Below are positions 57,949-64,000 of a stretch of DNA of 64,000 nucleotides, one piece after another; the stretch's first letter is position 1; every line of letters starts with the position of its first letter. Below the pieces are notes generated by a model. It made no database searches. It was given only the letters and a program-made list of their open reading frames with translations, and was not told the origin of the DNA. The position numbers and the translations under genes were made by a program. The stretch is from Pseudomonas sp. GCEP-101 (GTDB taxonomy: Bacteria; Pseudomonadota; Gammaproteobacteria; Pseudomonadales; Pseudomonadaceae): assembly GCF_025133575.1 (NCBI RefSeq), contig NZ_CP104011.1:186001-250000 (forward strand), in the 5' to 3' direction.

Positions 57949-58403
57949 GCGGTTCGCGAGCAAGCTCGCTCCTACGAAGAGCCCGCGTCTCCGATCCAGC
58001 CTTGGCTCTGTTTTTCTACGACTTCCAGAGAAACATCCGCGCACTCCGAACCGCCCCGTTCAGGAGGCCGAGTGGAAGCGGAGTTTCAGGGGTTGAGCGA
58101 CATGGATGTCGCGAGAGCTGCGATGGGCCAGGGATGGCCCTTCGCAGCGTGCCCCTGAAACTTCGCTTCAACGAGGGAATTTTTCGCCTAAGCGAAAAAC
58201 CGGATGTCCGGGGCAAGACTTTTTGGTTCCTTTTGTGGCGTTTGACAAAAGGGACTCGCCCGAGGGGGCGAAACACAGAGTTCGCGTGCAAGCTGGAGCG
58301 GCGCTGAAATACCCAAGCTGAGGCAGCACATCCGAAATATTGGAGTCAGGGCAGGCGTCGGCCCTGCCGACGGATCACGGGCATGGCCCGTTCCTACAGG
58401 TGA
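57949..58403 (-). repeat. Composite structured repeat, copy 2 (inverted)
   Basis: Same order of hairpins as copy 1, read on the minus strand: REP-A (58377-58391), second hairpin (58357-58371), CAAACGCC-loop hairpin (58229-58252, stem CCTTTTGT / ACAAAAGG), AGTTTCAGGGG outer stem and a standard REP-B hairpin (57949-57976). At least seven stem positions differ from copy 1 with both partners changed. The right end coincides with a 49-bp direct repeat also present at 57887. Confidence 0.85.
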
Positions 58404-58458
58404 GTATCAGGCGCCGGCCTGTAGGAGCGCGACCCGCGACCACCGTCGGATGAAAGGG

Positions 58459-58743
58459 TCAGAACCCCTCCAGATCGATCAACTCCCCCTCGAAGCGAAT
58501 CGACCCGCCCTCCTCGTTCGCCTCGCCACCCTGGATCTCGCCGTAATAAGAGAGCCCGTTCTCCAGCGTCACACAGACGTGGGTCGGCTCGTCCGGCGCA
58601 TCCAGCTGGCCCTTGAAGCGCACCTCGATCACGCCCTCTTCCGGCGCGCTGAGGGTCACCGTCACGCGGGCGTTGTCCACCGCTTCGGCCTCGCGCCCCC
58701 AGTGTTCGGCGCTGACGGTCACGGTAGCGATTTCCTGTTTCAT
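58459..58743 (-). CDS. Hypothetical protein, acidic beta-rich
   Basis: A 94-residue acidic protein starting at ATG 58743 (MKQEIATVTVSAEHWG). It alternates strands (VTVTLSAPEEGVIEVRFKG, THVCVTLENGLSYYGEI, SIRFEGELIDLEGF), suggesting a small beta sandwich. No signal peptide or membrane segment and no family recognised. An in-frame ATG at 58776 would add 11 residues, but the 58743 start looks more natural. Isolated leftward gene facing the repeat region. Confidence 0.65.
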   Translation of the reverse strand: MKQEIATVTVSAEHWGREAEAVDNARVTVTLSAPEEGVIEVRFKGQLDAPDEPTHVCVTLENGLSYYGEIQGGEANEEGGSIRFEGELIDLEGF

Positions 58744-58946
58744 GCTCGAAGGCTCTCCAGAAGGCTCCGGCGCCATGCGCGCCGGCTGATGGCGCCAAGG
58801 ATACCGCGCCGCCGAAGCCGCCGAAACGGCGGTTTTCCCCTGCGACCGCCCGTCGCCTGCCCTCCCTGCACTTCCATGCACCGCCCGCCGCTGCTGGCCT
58901 GGGCACTCCGACTGCCACGGCAAATACGCCTTGCGTAAACCGTATT

Positions 58947-58958
58947 ATGGTATACCAT
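58947..58958. promoter_or_regulatory. GntR-type operator palindrome ATGGTATACCAT
   Basis: Perfect 12-base dyad 51 bp before the first gene of the right-hand operon. It fits the TNGTNNNACNA-like pattern of FadR/VanR-subfamily GntR repressors, and such a regulator gene ends the same operon. A partial GATACC repeat follows. Confidence 0.65.
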
Positions 58959-59008
58959 GATACCGAATCCCTTCCCCAACCCAGCCGCAGTCATCACTGG
59001 AGCGACCC

Positions 59009-59599
59009 ATGAGTTTCGAGATTCGCAAGATCGTCACCTACAGCGAGCAGACCTTCATCGAAGCCGGCAAGGCCACCGACACGCCGGTGACCATGGTCGG
59101 CCTCGCCGTGGTGATCAAGAACCCCTGGGCCGGTCGCGGCTTCGTCGAAGACCTCAAGCCCGAGATCAAGGCCAACTGCTCCGAGCTGGGCGCGCTGATG
59201 GTCGAGCGCCTGACCGCCGCCATCGGTGGCGCTGACAAAATCCAGGCCTACGGCAAGGCCGCCGTGGTCGGCGCCGATGGCGAGATCGAGCACGCCTCCG
59301 CCGTCATCCACACCCTGCGTTTCGGCAACCACTACCGCAAGGCCGTGGATGCCAAGAGCTACCTGAGCTTCACCAACAAGCGCGGCGGCCCGGGCACCTC
59401 GATCCAGATCCCGATGATGCACAAGGACGACGAAGGCCTGCGCTCGCACTACATCACCCTGGAAATGCAGATCGAAGACGCCCCGCGCGCCGACGAGATC
59501 GTCGTGGTACTGGGCGCCGCTGACGGTGGCCGCCTGCACCCGCGCATCGGCAACCGTTACATCGACCTGGAAGAACTGGCCGCCGAACAGGCCCAGTGA
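59009..59599 (+). CDS. AA_synth-family protein (DUF1185)
   Basis: A 196-residue protein of the 'amino acid synthesis' family PF06684. Family features are RKIVTYSEQTFIEAGK at the start, VGLAVVIKNPWAGRGFVEDL near residue 29 and GKAAVVGADGEIEHASAVIH near 82. The family name is misleading: no reaction has been firmly established to my knowledge. Its neighbours (hydrolase, dehydrogenase, flavin reductase) recur with it in catabolic clusters. First gene of the operon, 24 bp before the hydrolase gene. Confidence 0.82.
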   Translation: MSFEIRKIVTYSEQTFIEAGKATDTPVTMVGLAVVIKNPWAGRGFVEDLKPEIKANCSELGALMVERLTAAIGGADKIQAYGKAAVVGADGEIEHASAVIHTLRFGNHYRKAVDAKSYLSFTNKRGGPGTSIQIPMMHKDDEGLRSHYITLEMQIEDAPRADEIVVVLGAADGGRLHPRIGNRYIDLEELAAEQAQ

Positions 59600-59622
59600 T
59601 CCACACCGTGCAGGAGCGCTCC

Positions 59623-60456
59623 ATGATTCGGCTCACCGCTGAACGCACACCGGCCGGCACCAGTTACCTGGCGACCGGCCAGGGCCATCCCGTGGTACTG
59701 ATCCACGGCGTCGGCCTGAACAAGGAAATGTGGGGCGGCCAGATCGTCGGTCTGGCCCCGCACTTCCAGGTCATCGCCTATGACATGCTTGGCCATGGCG
59801 CGAGTCAGCTGCCGCAGCCGGACTGTGGGCTGGTCGGTTACGCCGACCAGCTGCGCGAGCTGCTGGACCACCTGGGCGTGACCACTGCCACGGTCATCGG
59901 TTTCTCCATGGGTGGCCTGGTGGCACGGGCCTTCGCCCTGCACCATCCCGAGCGCCTGGACGGCCTGGTCGTGCTCAACAGCGTGTTCAACCGCAGCGCC
60001 GAACAGCGCGCCGGGGTGATCGAGCGCACCCGCCAGGCCGCCGAGCACGGCCCGGACGCCAACGCCGAGGCCGCCCTGTCGCGCTGGTTCAGCCGCGAAT
60101 ACCAGGCCGCCAACCCGGCGCAGATCGCCGCGATCCGCCAGACCCTTGCCAGCAACGATCCGCAGGGCTATCTGACAACCTACACGCTGTTCGCCACGCA
60201 GGACATGTACCGCGTGGACGACCTGGGCAGCATCAAGGTGCCGACCCTCGTCGCCACCGGCGAGCTGGACCCGGGCTCGACGCCGAAGATGGCCACCGAG
60301 CTGGCCGAACGCATTCCGGGCGCCAAGGTGGTGGTGCTCGACGAGCAGCGCCACATGATGCCGGTGGAGTCGCCGCGGCTGGTCAACCAGATGCTGCTCG
60401 ACTTCCTGCAACAGGCGCAGGTTTCCAAGAATCACGTACAGGGGAATGTCGCATGA
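59623..60456 (+). CDS. Alpha/beta-fold hydrolase
   Basis: Serine hydrolase of 277 residues starting at ATG 59623 behind CAGGAGCG. Oxyanion strand VLIHGVGLNKEMWGG near residue 25, nucleophile in VIGFSMGGLVARA near 89, acid in VATGELDPGSTPKMA near 210, and histidine in DEQRHMMPVESP near 238. It resembles the 3-oxoadipate enol-lactonase / carboxylesterase group, so ring-fission product or ester hydrolysis is likely. The aldehyde dehydrogenase start overlaps its stop (ATGA). Confidence 0.87.
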   Translation: MIRLTAERTPAGTSYLATGQGHPVVLIHGVGLNKEMWGGQIVGLAPHFQVIAYDMLGHGASQLPQPDCGLVGYADQLRELLDHLGVTTATVIGFSMGGLVARAFALHHPERLDGLVVLNSVFNRSAEQRAGVIERTRQAAEHGPDANAEAALSRWFSREYQAANPAQIAAIRQTLASNDPQGYLTTYTLFATQDMYRVDDLGSIKVPTLVATGELDPGSTPKMATELAERIPGAKVVVLDEQRHMMPVESPRLVNQMLLDFLQQAQVSKNHVQGNVA

Positions 60457-61934
60457 CCCTCGCACGCTTCCAGATGTTCATCGATGGCCAGTGGGTCGAC
60501 GCCGTCTCCGGCAAGACCTTCCAGAGCCTCAACCCGGCCCTGGCCAAGCCCTGGGCGGAATTGCCCGATGCCGACGAAGCCGACGTCGAGCGCGCCGTGC
60601 AGGCCGCCCAGCGCGCCTTCGACGCTCCGGCCTGGCGCGGCCTCACTGCCACCGCGCGGGGCAAGCTGCTGCGCCGCCTGGGCGATCTGATCGCCGAGAA
60701 CAAGGAACACCTGGCGCAGCTGGAAAGCCGCGACAACGGCAAGCTGATCCGCGAGACCCGCGGCCAGGTCGGCTACCTGCCGGAGTTCTTCCACTACACC
60801 GCGGGCCTGGCCGACAAGCTCGAAGGCGGCACCCTGCCGCTGGACAAGCCCGACCTGTTCGCCTACACGGTGCACGAGCCGCTGGGCGTGGTCGCCGGGA
60901 TCATCCCGTGGAACAGCCCGCTGTACCTGACCGCGATCAAGCTGGCCCCGGCGCTGGCCGCCGGCAACACCATCGTCCTCAAGCCCTCCGAACACGCCTC
61001 GGCGACCATCCTCGAACTGGCCCGCCTGGCTACCGAAGCCGGCTTCCCGGCCGGCGTGGTCAACGTGGTCACCGGCTTCGGCCCGAGCACCGGTGCGGCG
61101 CTCACCCGCCACCCGCTGGTGCGCAAGATCGCCTTCACCGGCGGCGCCGCCACCGCGCGCCACGTGGTGCGCAGCAGCGCGGAGAACTTCGCCAAGCTGT
61201 CGCTGGAACTGGGCGGCAAGTCGCCCAACATCATCTTCGCCGACGCCGACCTGGACAGCGCCATCAACGGCGCCGTGGCCGGCATCTACGCCGCCTCCGG
61301 GCAGAGCTGCGTCGCCGGCTCGCGCCTGCTGGTGCAGGACGAGATCTACGACGAGTTCGTCGCCCGCCTGGTGGAACGTGCCCAGCGCATCCGCATCGGC
61401 AACCCGCAGGACGAGCAGAGCGAGATGGGCCCTATGGCCACCGCGCAGCAGCTCGCCGTGGTCGAAGGCCTGGTCGCCGACGCCCTGGCCGAAGGCGCCC
61501 GCCTGCGCCTGGGTGGCAAGCGTCCGTCGATCGACTCCGAAGGCTGGTTCTACGAGCCGACCCTGTTCGAGTGCGACAGCCACTCGATGAAGATCATGCA
61601 GGAGGAAGTCTTCGGCCCGGTCGCCTCGGTGATCCGCTTCAAGGACGAGGCCGAGGCCCTGGCCATGGCCAACGACTCCCAGTTCGGTCTCGCCGCCGGC
61701 ATCTGGACCCGCGACCTGGGCCGCGCCCACCGCATGGCCCGTGGCGTGCGCAGCGGGATCATCTGGGTCAACACCTACCGCGCGGTGTCCGCCATGGCGC
61801 CCATCGGCGGCTTCCACAACAGCGGCTACGGCCGCGAGAGCGGCATCGATTCGGTGCTGGCCTACACCGAGCTGAAGACGGTGTGGATCAACCTCTCGCA
61901 GGCGCCCATGCCCGACCCGTTCGTGATGCGCTGA
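60453..61934 (+). CDS. NAD(P)-dependent aldehyde dehydrogenase
   Basis: Oxidises an aldehyde to the acid. The 493 residues have the ALDH fold with IPWNSPLYLTAIKLAPAL near 152, catalytic Glu252 in LELGGKSPN, nucleophile Cys286 in SGQSCVAGSRLL, and EEVFGPVASVIRF near 387. The substrate is not apparent; position between a lactonase-like hydrolase and a flavin reductase suggests a semialdehyde or amino-aldehyde in a degradation pathway. Coupled to the hydrolase gene. Confidence 0.9.
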   Translation: MTLARFQMFIDGQWVDAVSGKTFQSLNPALAKPWAELPDADEADVERAVQAAQRAFDAPAWRGLTATARGKLLRRLGDLIAENKEHLAQLESRDNGKLIRETRGQVGYLPEFFHYTAGLADKLEGGTLPLDKPDLFAYTVHEPLGVVAGIIPWNSPLYLTAIKLAPALAAGNTIVLKPSEHASATILELARLATEAGFPAGVVNVVTGFGPSTGAALTRHPLVRKIAFTGGAATARHVVRSSAENFAKLSLELGGKSPNIIFADADLDSAINGAVAGIYAASGQSCVAGSRLLVQDEIYDEFVARLVERAQRIRIGNPQDEQSEMGPMATAQQLAVVEGLVADALAEGARLRLGGKRPSIDSEGWFYEPTLFECDSHSMKIMQEEVFGPVASVIRFKDEAEALAMANDSQFGLAAGIWTRDLGRAHRMARGVRSGIIWVNTYRAVSAMAPIGGFHNSGYGRESGIDSVLAYTELKTVWINLSQAPMPDPFVMR

Positions 61935-61944
61935 GAACCCGTTG

Positions 61945-62065
61945 AATGTCTCGCCGAGCGCAGCCCATGCAAGGCAAAAGCAGGCGAGAAAGCGCAGTTT
62001 ACGCGCTGTAAATGAGCATTTTGAGCCTGCTTTTAACGCCGCATGGGCAAGCGCAGGCAGACATT
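61945..62065. repeat. 121-bp imperfect palindrome inside the operon
   Basis: Starts AATGTCT and ends AGACATT. Matching blocks toward the centre are GCGC, CCCATGC / GCATGGG and AAAAGCAGGC / GCCTGCTTTT, around a TTTAC-GCGC-TGTAAA apex. It fills nearly the whole gap between the aldehyde dehydrogenase and flavin reductase genes. From memory similar palindromes are scattered through Pseudomonas intergenic DNA. Confidence 0.85.
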
Positions 62066-62089
62066 GAACAGGTTCGGAGGAGCGACGAA

Positions 62090-62578
62090 ATGATCGAACC
62101 CGGCATCTACAAAGAAGTGATGGGCTCCTTCCCGTCCGGCGTCACCGTGGTCACCACCCTGGACGCCGATGGCAGGATCGTCGGCATCACCGCCAGCGCG
62201 TTCAGCGCGCTGTCGATCGACCCGGCGCTGGTGCTGTTCTGCCCCAACTACGAGTCGGACACCTATCCCATCCTGCGCGACAGCAAGCAGTTCGCCATCC
62301 ACCTGCTGTGCGCCGACCAGCAGGCGGAGGCCTACGCCTTCGCCAGGAAGGGCCAGGACAAGGCCAAGGGCATCGAGTGGCGGCTGAGCGAGCTGGGCAA
62401 CCCGCTGCTGACCCGCGCCACCGCGATCATCGAATGCGAGCTGTGGCGCGAGTACGACGGCGGCGACCACGCGATCATCGTCGGCGCGGTGAAGAACCTG
62501 ATCCTCCCGGAGCAGGAGGTCACCCCGATGGTCTATCACCGCGGCAAGCTCGGCGCGCTGCCGGAGATAGCCGGCTGA
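62090..62578 (+). CDS. Flavin reductase (FMN-binding split-barrel)
   Basis: Supplies reduced FMN/FAD to a partner monooxygenase. The 162 residues (ATG 62090, GGAGGAG upstream) have the flavin-reductase-like domain: VMGSFPSGVTVVTTLDADG near residue 10, ITASAFSALSIDPALVLF near 33, and HLLCADQQAEAYAFARKG near 71. No matching two-component monooxygenase is in the window. It probably lies past the right edge. Confidence 0.9.
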   Translation: MIEPGIYKEVMGSFPSGVTVVTTLDADGRIVGITASAFSALSIDPALVLFCPNYESDTYPILRDSKQFAIHLLCADQQAEAYAFARKGQDKAKGIEWRLSELGNPLLTRATAIIECELWREYDGGDHAIIVGAVKNLILPEQEVTPMVYHRGKLGALPEIAG

Positions 62579-62660
62579 CGCCTTCCAGGGCCGCTCGCCA
62601 TCACCCTCGGCAGCGGCCTTTTTTCATGGTCCGCCCGCGCTGGCGGACCCGGTTACAACC

Positions 62661-62710
62661 TGTAGGAGCGGGCCATGCCCGCGATCGCGCGCATGGCGCG
62701 CTCCTACAGG
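62661..62710. repeat. REPIN, identical to the copy at 43001
   Basis: TGTAGGAGCGGGCCATGCCC through CGCTCCTACAGG, 50 bases identical to 43001-43050. It sits inside the operon between flavin reductase and the decarboxylase-like gene. Confidence 0.9.
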
Positions 62711-62731
62711 GAGACGCGTGAGGAATACCCG

Positions 62732-63121
62732 ATGAGCAACGAGAAATACGAGAAAGGCCTGGCCATCCGCACCCAGGTGCTGGGCGAGGCCTACGTCAGC
62801 AAGTCGATCCAGAACGCCGACGACTTCACCCGCCCGCTCCAGGAGATGGTCACCGAGTACTGCTGGGGCCACGTCTGGGGCCGGGAGGGCTTATCGCTCA
62901 AGGAACGCAGCATGATAAACTTGGCGATGATTTCGGCACTCAACCGCCCCCACGAACTCAAGCTGCACGTGCGCGGCGCCCTGCGAAACGGCTTATCCCG
63001 CGAGCAGATCCGCGAGATCCTCCTGCAGGTCGGCATCTATTGCGGGGTTCCCGCGGCGGTGGACAGTTTCCGCCTCGCCCGCGAAGCCTTCGCCGAGGCC
63101 GACGCCGAGGAACGTGGTTGA
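62732..63121 (+). CDS. Carboxymuconolactone decarboxylase / AhpD-like protein
   Basis: A 129-residue CMD-family protein resembling PcaC gamma-carboxymuconolactone decarboxylase: MVTEYCWGHVWGREGLSLKE near residue 34, RSMINLAMISALNRPHELKLH near 56, HVRGALRNGLSREQIREIL near 77 and VGIYCGVPAAVDSF near 97. The AhpD-type CxxC is absent, favouring a decarboxylase-type role. It may act on a ring-fission product with the operon's other enzymes. Confidence 0.87.
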   Translation: MSNEKYEKGLAIRTQVLGEAYVSKSIQNADDFTRPLQEMVTEYCWGHVWGREGLSLKERSMINLAMISALNRPHELKLHVRGALRNGLSREQIREILLQVGIYCGVPAAVDSFRLAREAFAEADAEERG

Positions 63122-63203
63122 TTGCTGGCCCGACTTGACGAAAGAGCGCCCCAGGGTGCTCCATCGATCTTCCTATGGACAGCCAGAACACAGAGCGGAC
63201 CCC

Positions 63204-63956
63204 ATGAAACGCTTGCCACTCGACGATAGCTTCAAGGTCAATCGCAACCCCGTCACCCTGCGCGAAATCGTCCTCGACAAGCTGCGCGGCGCCATCCTCA
63301 ACTTCCAGCTGCTGCCGGGCGACCGCCTGGTGGAGCGCGATCTGTGCGACCGCCTGGGCGTCAGCCGCACCTCCGTGCGCGAGGCGCTGCGTCACCTGGA
63401 ATCCGAGGGCCTGGTGGAGTTCGCCGATGCGAAGGGTCCACGCGTCGCCATCATCACCCTGGAAGACGCGGTCGACATCTACGAGTTGCGCTGCGTGCTC
63501 GAAGGCCTGATCGTCCAGCTCTTCACCCTCAACGCCAAGGCCCGCGACATCCGCAACCTGGAGCGCGCGCTGGAGGAGAACCGCCAGGCGCTGGAAGACG
63601 GCGAGCTGCAGCAGGTCATCGAGTCGGTGCAGGGCTTCTACGACGTACTCCTGGAAGGCTCGGGCAACCGCACCGCCGCCACCCAGCTGCGTCAGCTCCA
63701 GGCGCGCATCAGCTACCTGCGGGCCACCTCCGTGTCCCAGGAAAACCGTCGCGCCGCCAGTAACCAGGAAATGGAACGCATGGTCGAGGCGATCAAGAGC
63801 GGCGACCCGGTTGCCGCTCACCAGGCCTCGGTCGACCACGTGCGCGCCGCCGCCAAGGTCGCCCTGGACTACCTGCGCTCCAAGCAGGACGGCGCCGGCA
63901 AGGTGCGCGACATCGCCACCCCCATCGCGCTCAAAGAGCCGCGCATAGGCCGCTGA
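63204..63956 (+). CDS. GntR-family regulator (FCD/FadR subfamily)
   Basis: Likely repressor of this operon. The 250 residues have an N-terminal winged helix (LREIVLDKLRGAILNFQLLP, then RDLCDRLGVSRTSVREALRH near residues 45-65) and an all-helical FCD ligand domain (YELRCVLEGLIVQLF near 94, then histidine in AHQASVDHVRAAA near 213 as a metal ligand). A perfect GntR-type palindrome stands at the operon's front (58947). Effector probably a carboxylic acid intermediate (inference). Confidence 0.88.
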   Translation: MKRLPLDDSFKVNRNPVTLREIVLDKLRGAILNFQLLPGDRLVERDLCDRLGVSRTSVREALRHLESEGLVEFADAKGPRVAIITLEDAVDIYELRCVLEGLIVQLFTLNAKARDIRNLERALEENRQALEDGELQQVIESVQGFYDVLLEGSGNRTAATQLRQLQARISYLRATSVSQENRRAASNQEMERMVEAIKSGDPVAAHQASVDHVRAAAKVALDYLRSKQDGAGKVRDIATPIALKEPRIGR

Positions 63957-63960
63957 CGCC

Positions 63961-64000
63961 ATGCCCGCCCCGCGCTTCTGTCCCGCGTGCGGCAGTGGCG
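63961..64000 (+). CDS. Start of a zinc-ribbon-type protein (3' partial)
   Basis: Frame opening MPAPRFCPACGSG four bases after the GntR stop and cut by the window edge. The CPAC knuckle is the first half of a zinc ribbon, as at the N-terminus of some NUDIX or OB-fold proteins. Only 13 residues are visible, so the product is uncertain. Confidence 0.45.
   Translation, partial: MPAPRFCPACGSG

Overview
The window is a chromosomal segment of a Pseudomonas, most likely of the P. aeruginosa lineage (P. nitroreducens / P. citronellolis / P. knackmussii type). Three things point there: G+C-rich housekeeping DNA, dozens of REP palindromes of the GTAGGAGCG family, and a gene order that from memory matches PAO1 PA3676 to PA3708 almost gene for gene (mexKJ-mexL, rsmJ, tsaB, adk, ppc, cadR/cadA, lptF, lysS, prfB, wspRFEDCBA). 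No database could be consulted.

Region 1 (1-18103) is a Wzx/Wzy-type surface polysaccharide locus. It opens with the 3' part of a Wzc-like tyrosine autokinase and an RfaH-type NusG paralogue. About 60 bp past rfaH lies a perfect ops element. Next comes a strikingly AT-rich cassette: wbpA-wbpB-wbpD-wbpE (UDP-2,3-diacetamido-2,3-dideoxy-glucuronate synthesis), a flippase, an O-acetyltransferase, a GT4 glycosyltransferase, a polymerase and a WecG-type glycosyltransferase. Composition then returns to normal for a WbaP/WcaJ-type initiating phosphotransferase broken by an in-frame amber codon, a Wza exporter and a YjbF-YjbG-YjbH (GfcB-C-D) export set. The locus looks like a horizontally exchanged repeat-unit cassette set between resident export genes and driven by its own antiterminator.

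Region 2 (18188-42783) carries two small envelope genes, a MexJK-type RND pump with divergent TetR regulator, rsmJ, several small enzymes, tsaB, adk, ppc, a CadR/CadA metal-efflux pair with a clear MerR-type operator, two envelope lipoproteins, a macro-domain protein, an alpha/beta-hydrolase lipoprotein, a DUF1704 (QEGLA) protein with a recognisable metallopeptidase motif, and a TetR regulator. Region 3 (43130-54329) holds lysS, prfB with its programmed +1 frameshift, and the complete wsp surface-sensing operon (WspA receptor to WspR diguanylate cyclase).

Region 4 (54520-58743) has a DedA/YqaA-like membrane protein, a stand-alone chemoreceptor, a lipoprotein and a gene-poor 1.2-kb stretch with two roughly 460-bp copies of a composite repeat in inverted orientation. 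Differences between the copies fall as compensatory pairs in predicted stems, so this is the best candidate here for an under-described structured element. Region 5 (58947-64000) is a small catabolic-looking operon (AA_synth-family protein, alpha/beta hydrolase, aldehyde dehydrogenase, flavin reductase, carboxymuconolactone-decarboxylase-like protein, GntR regulator) that starts at a GntR-type palindrome and runs off the right edge.
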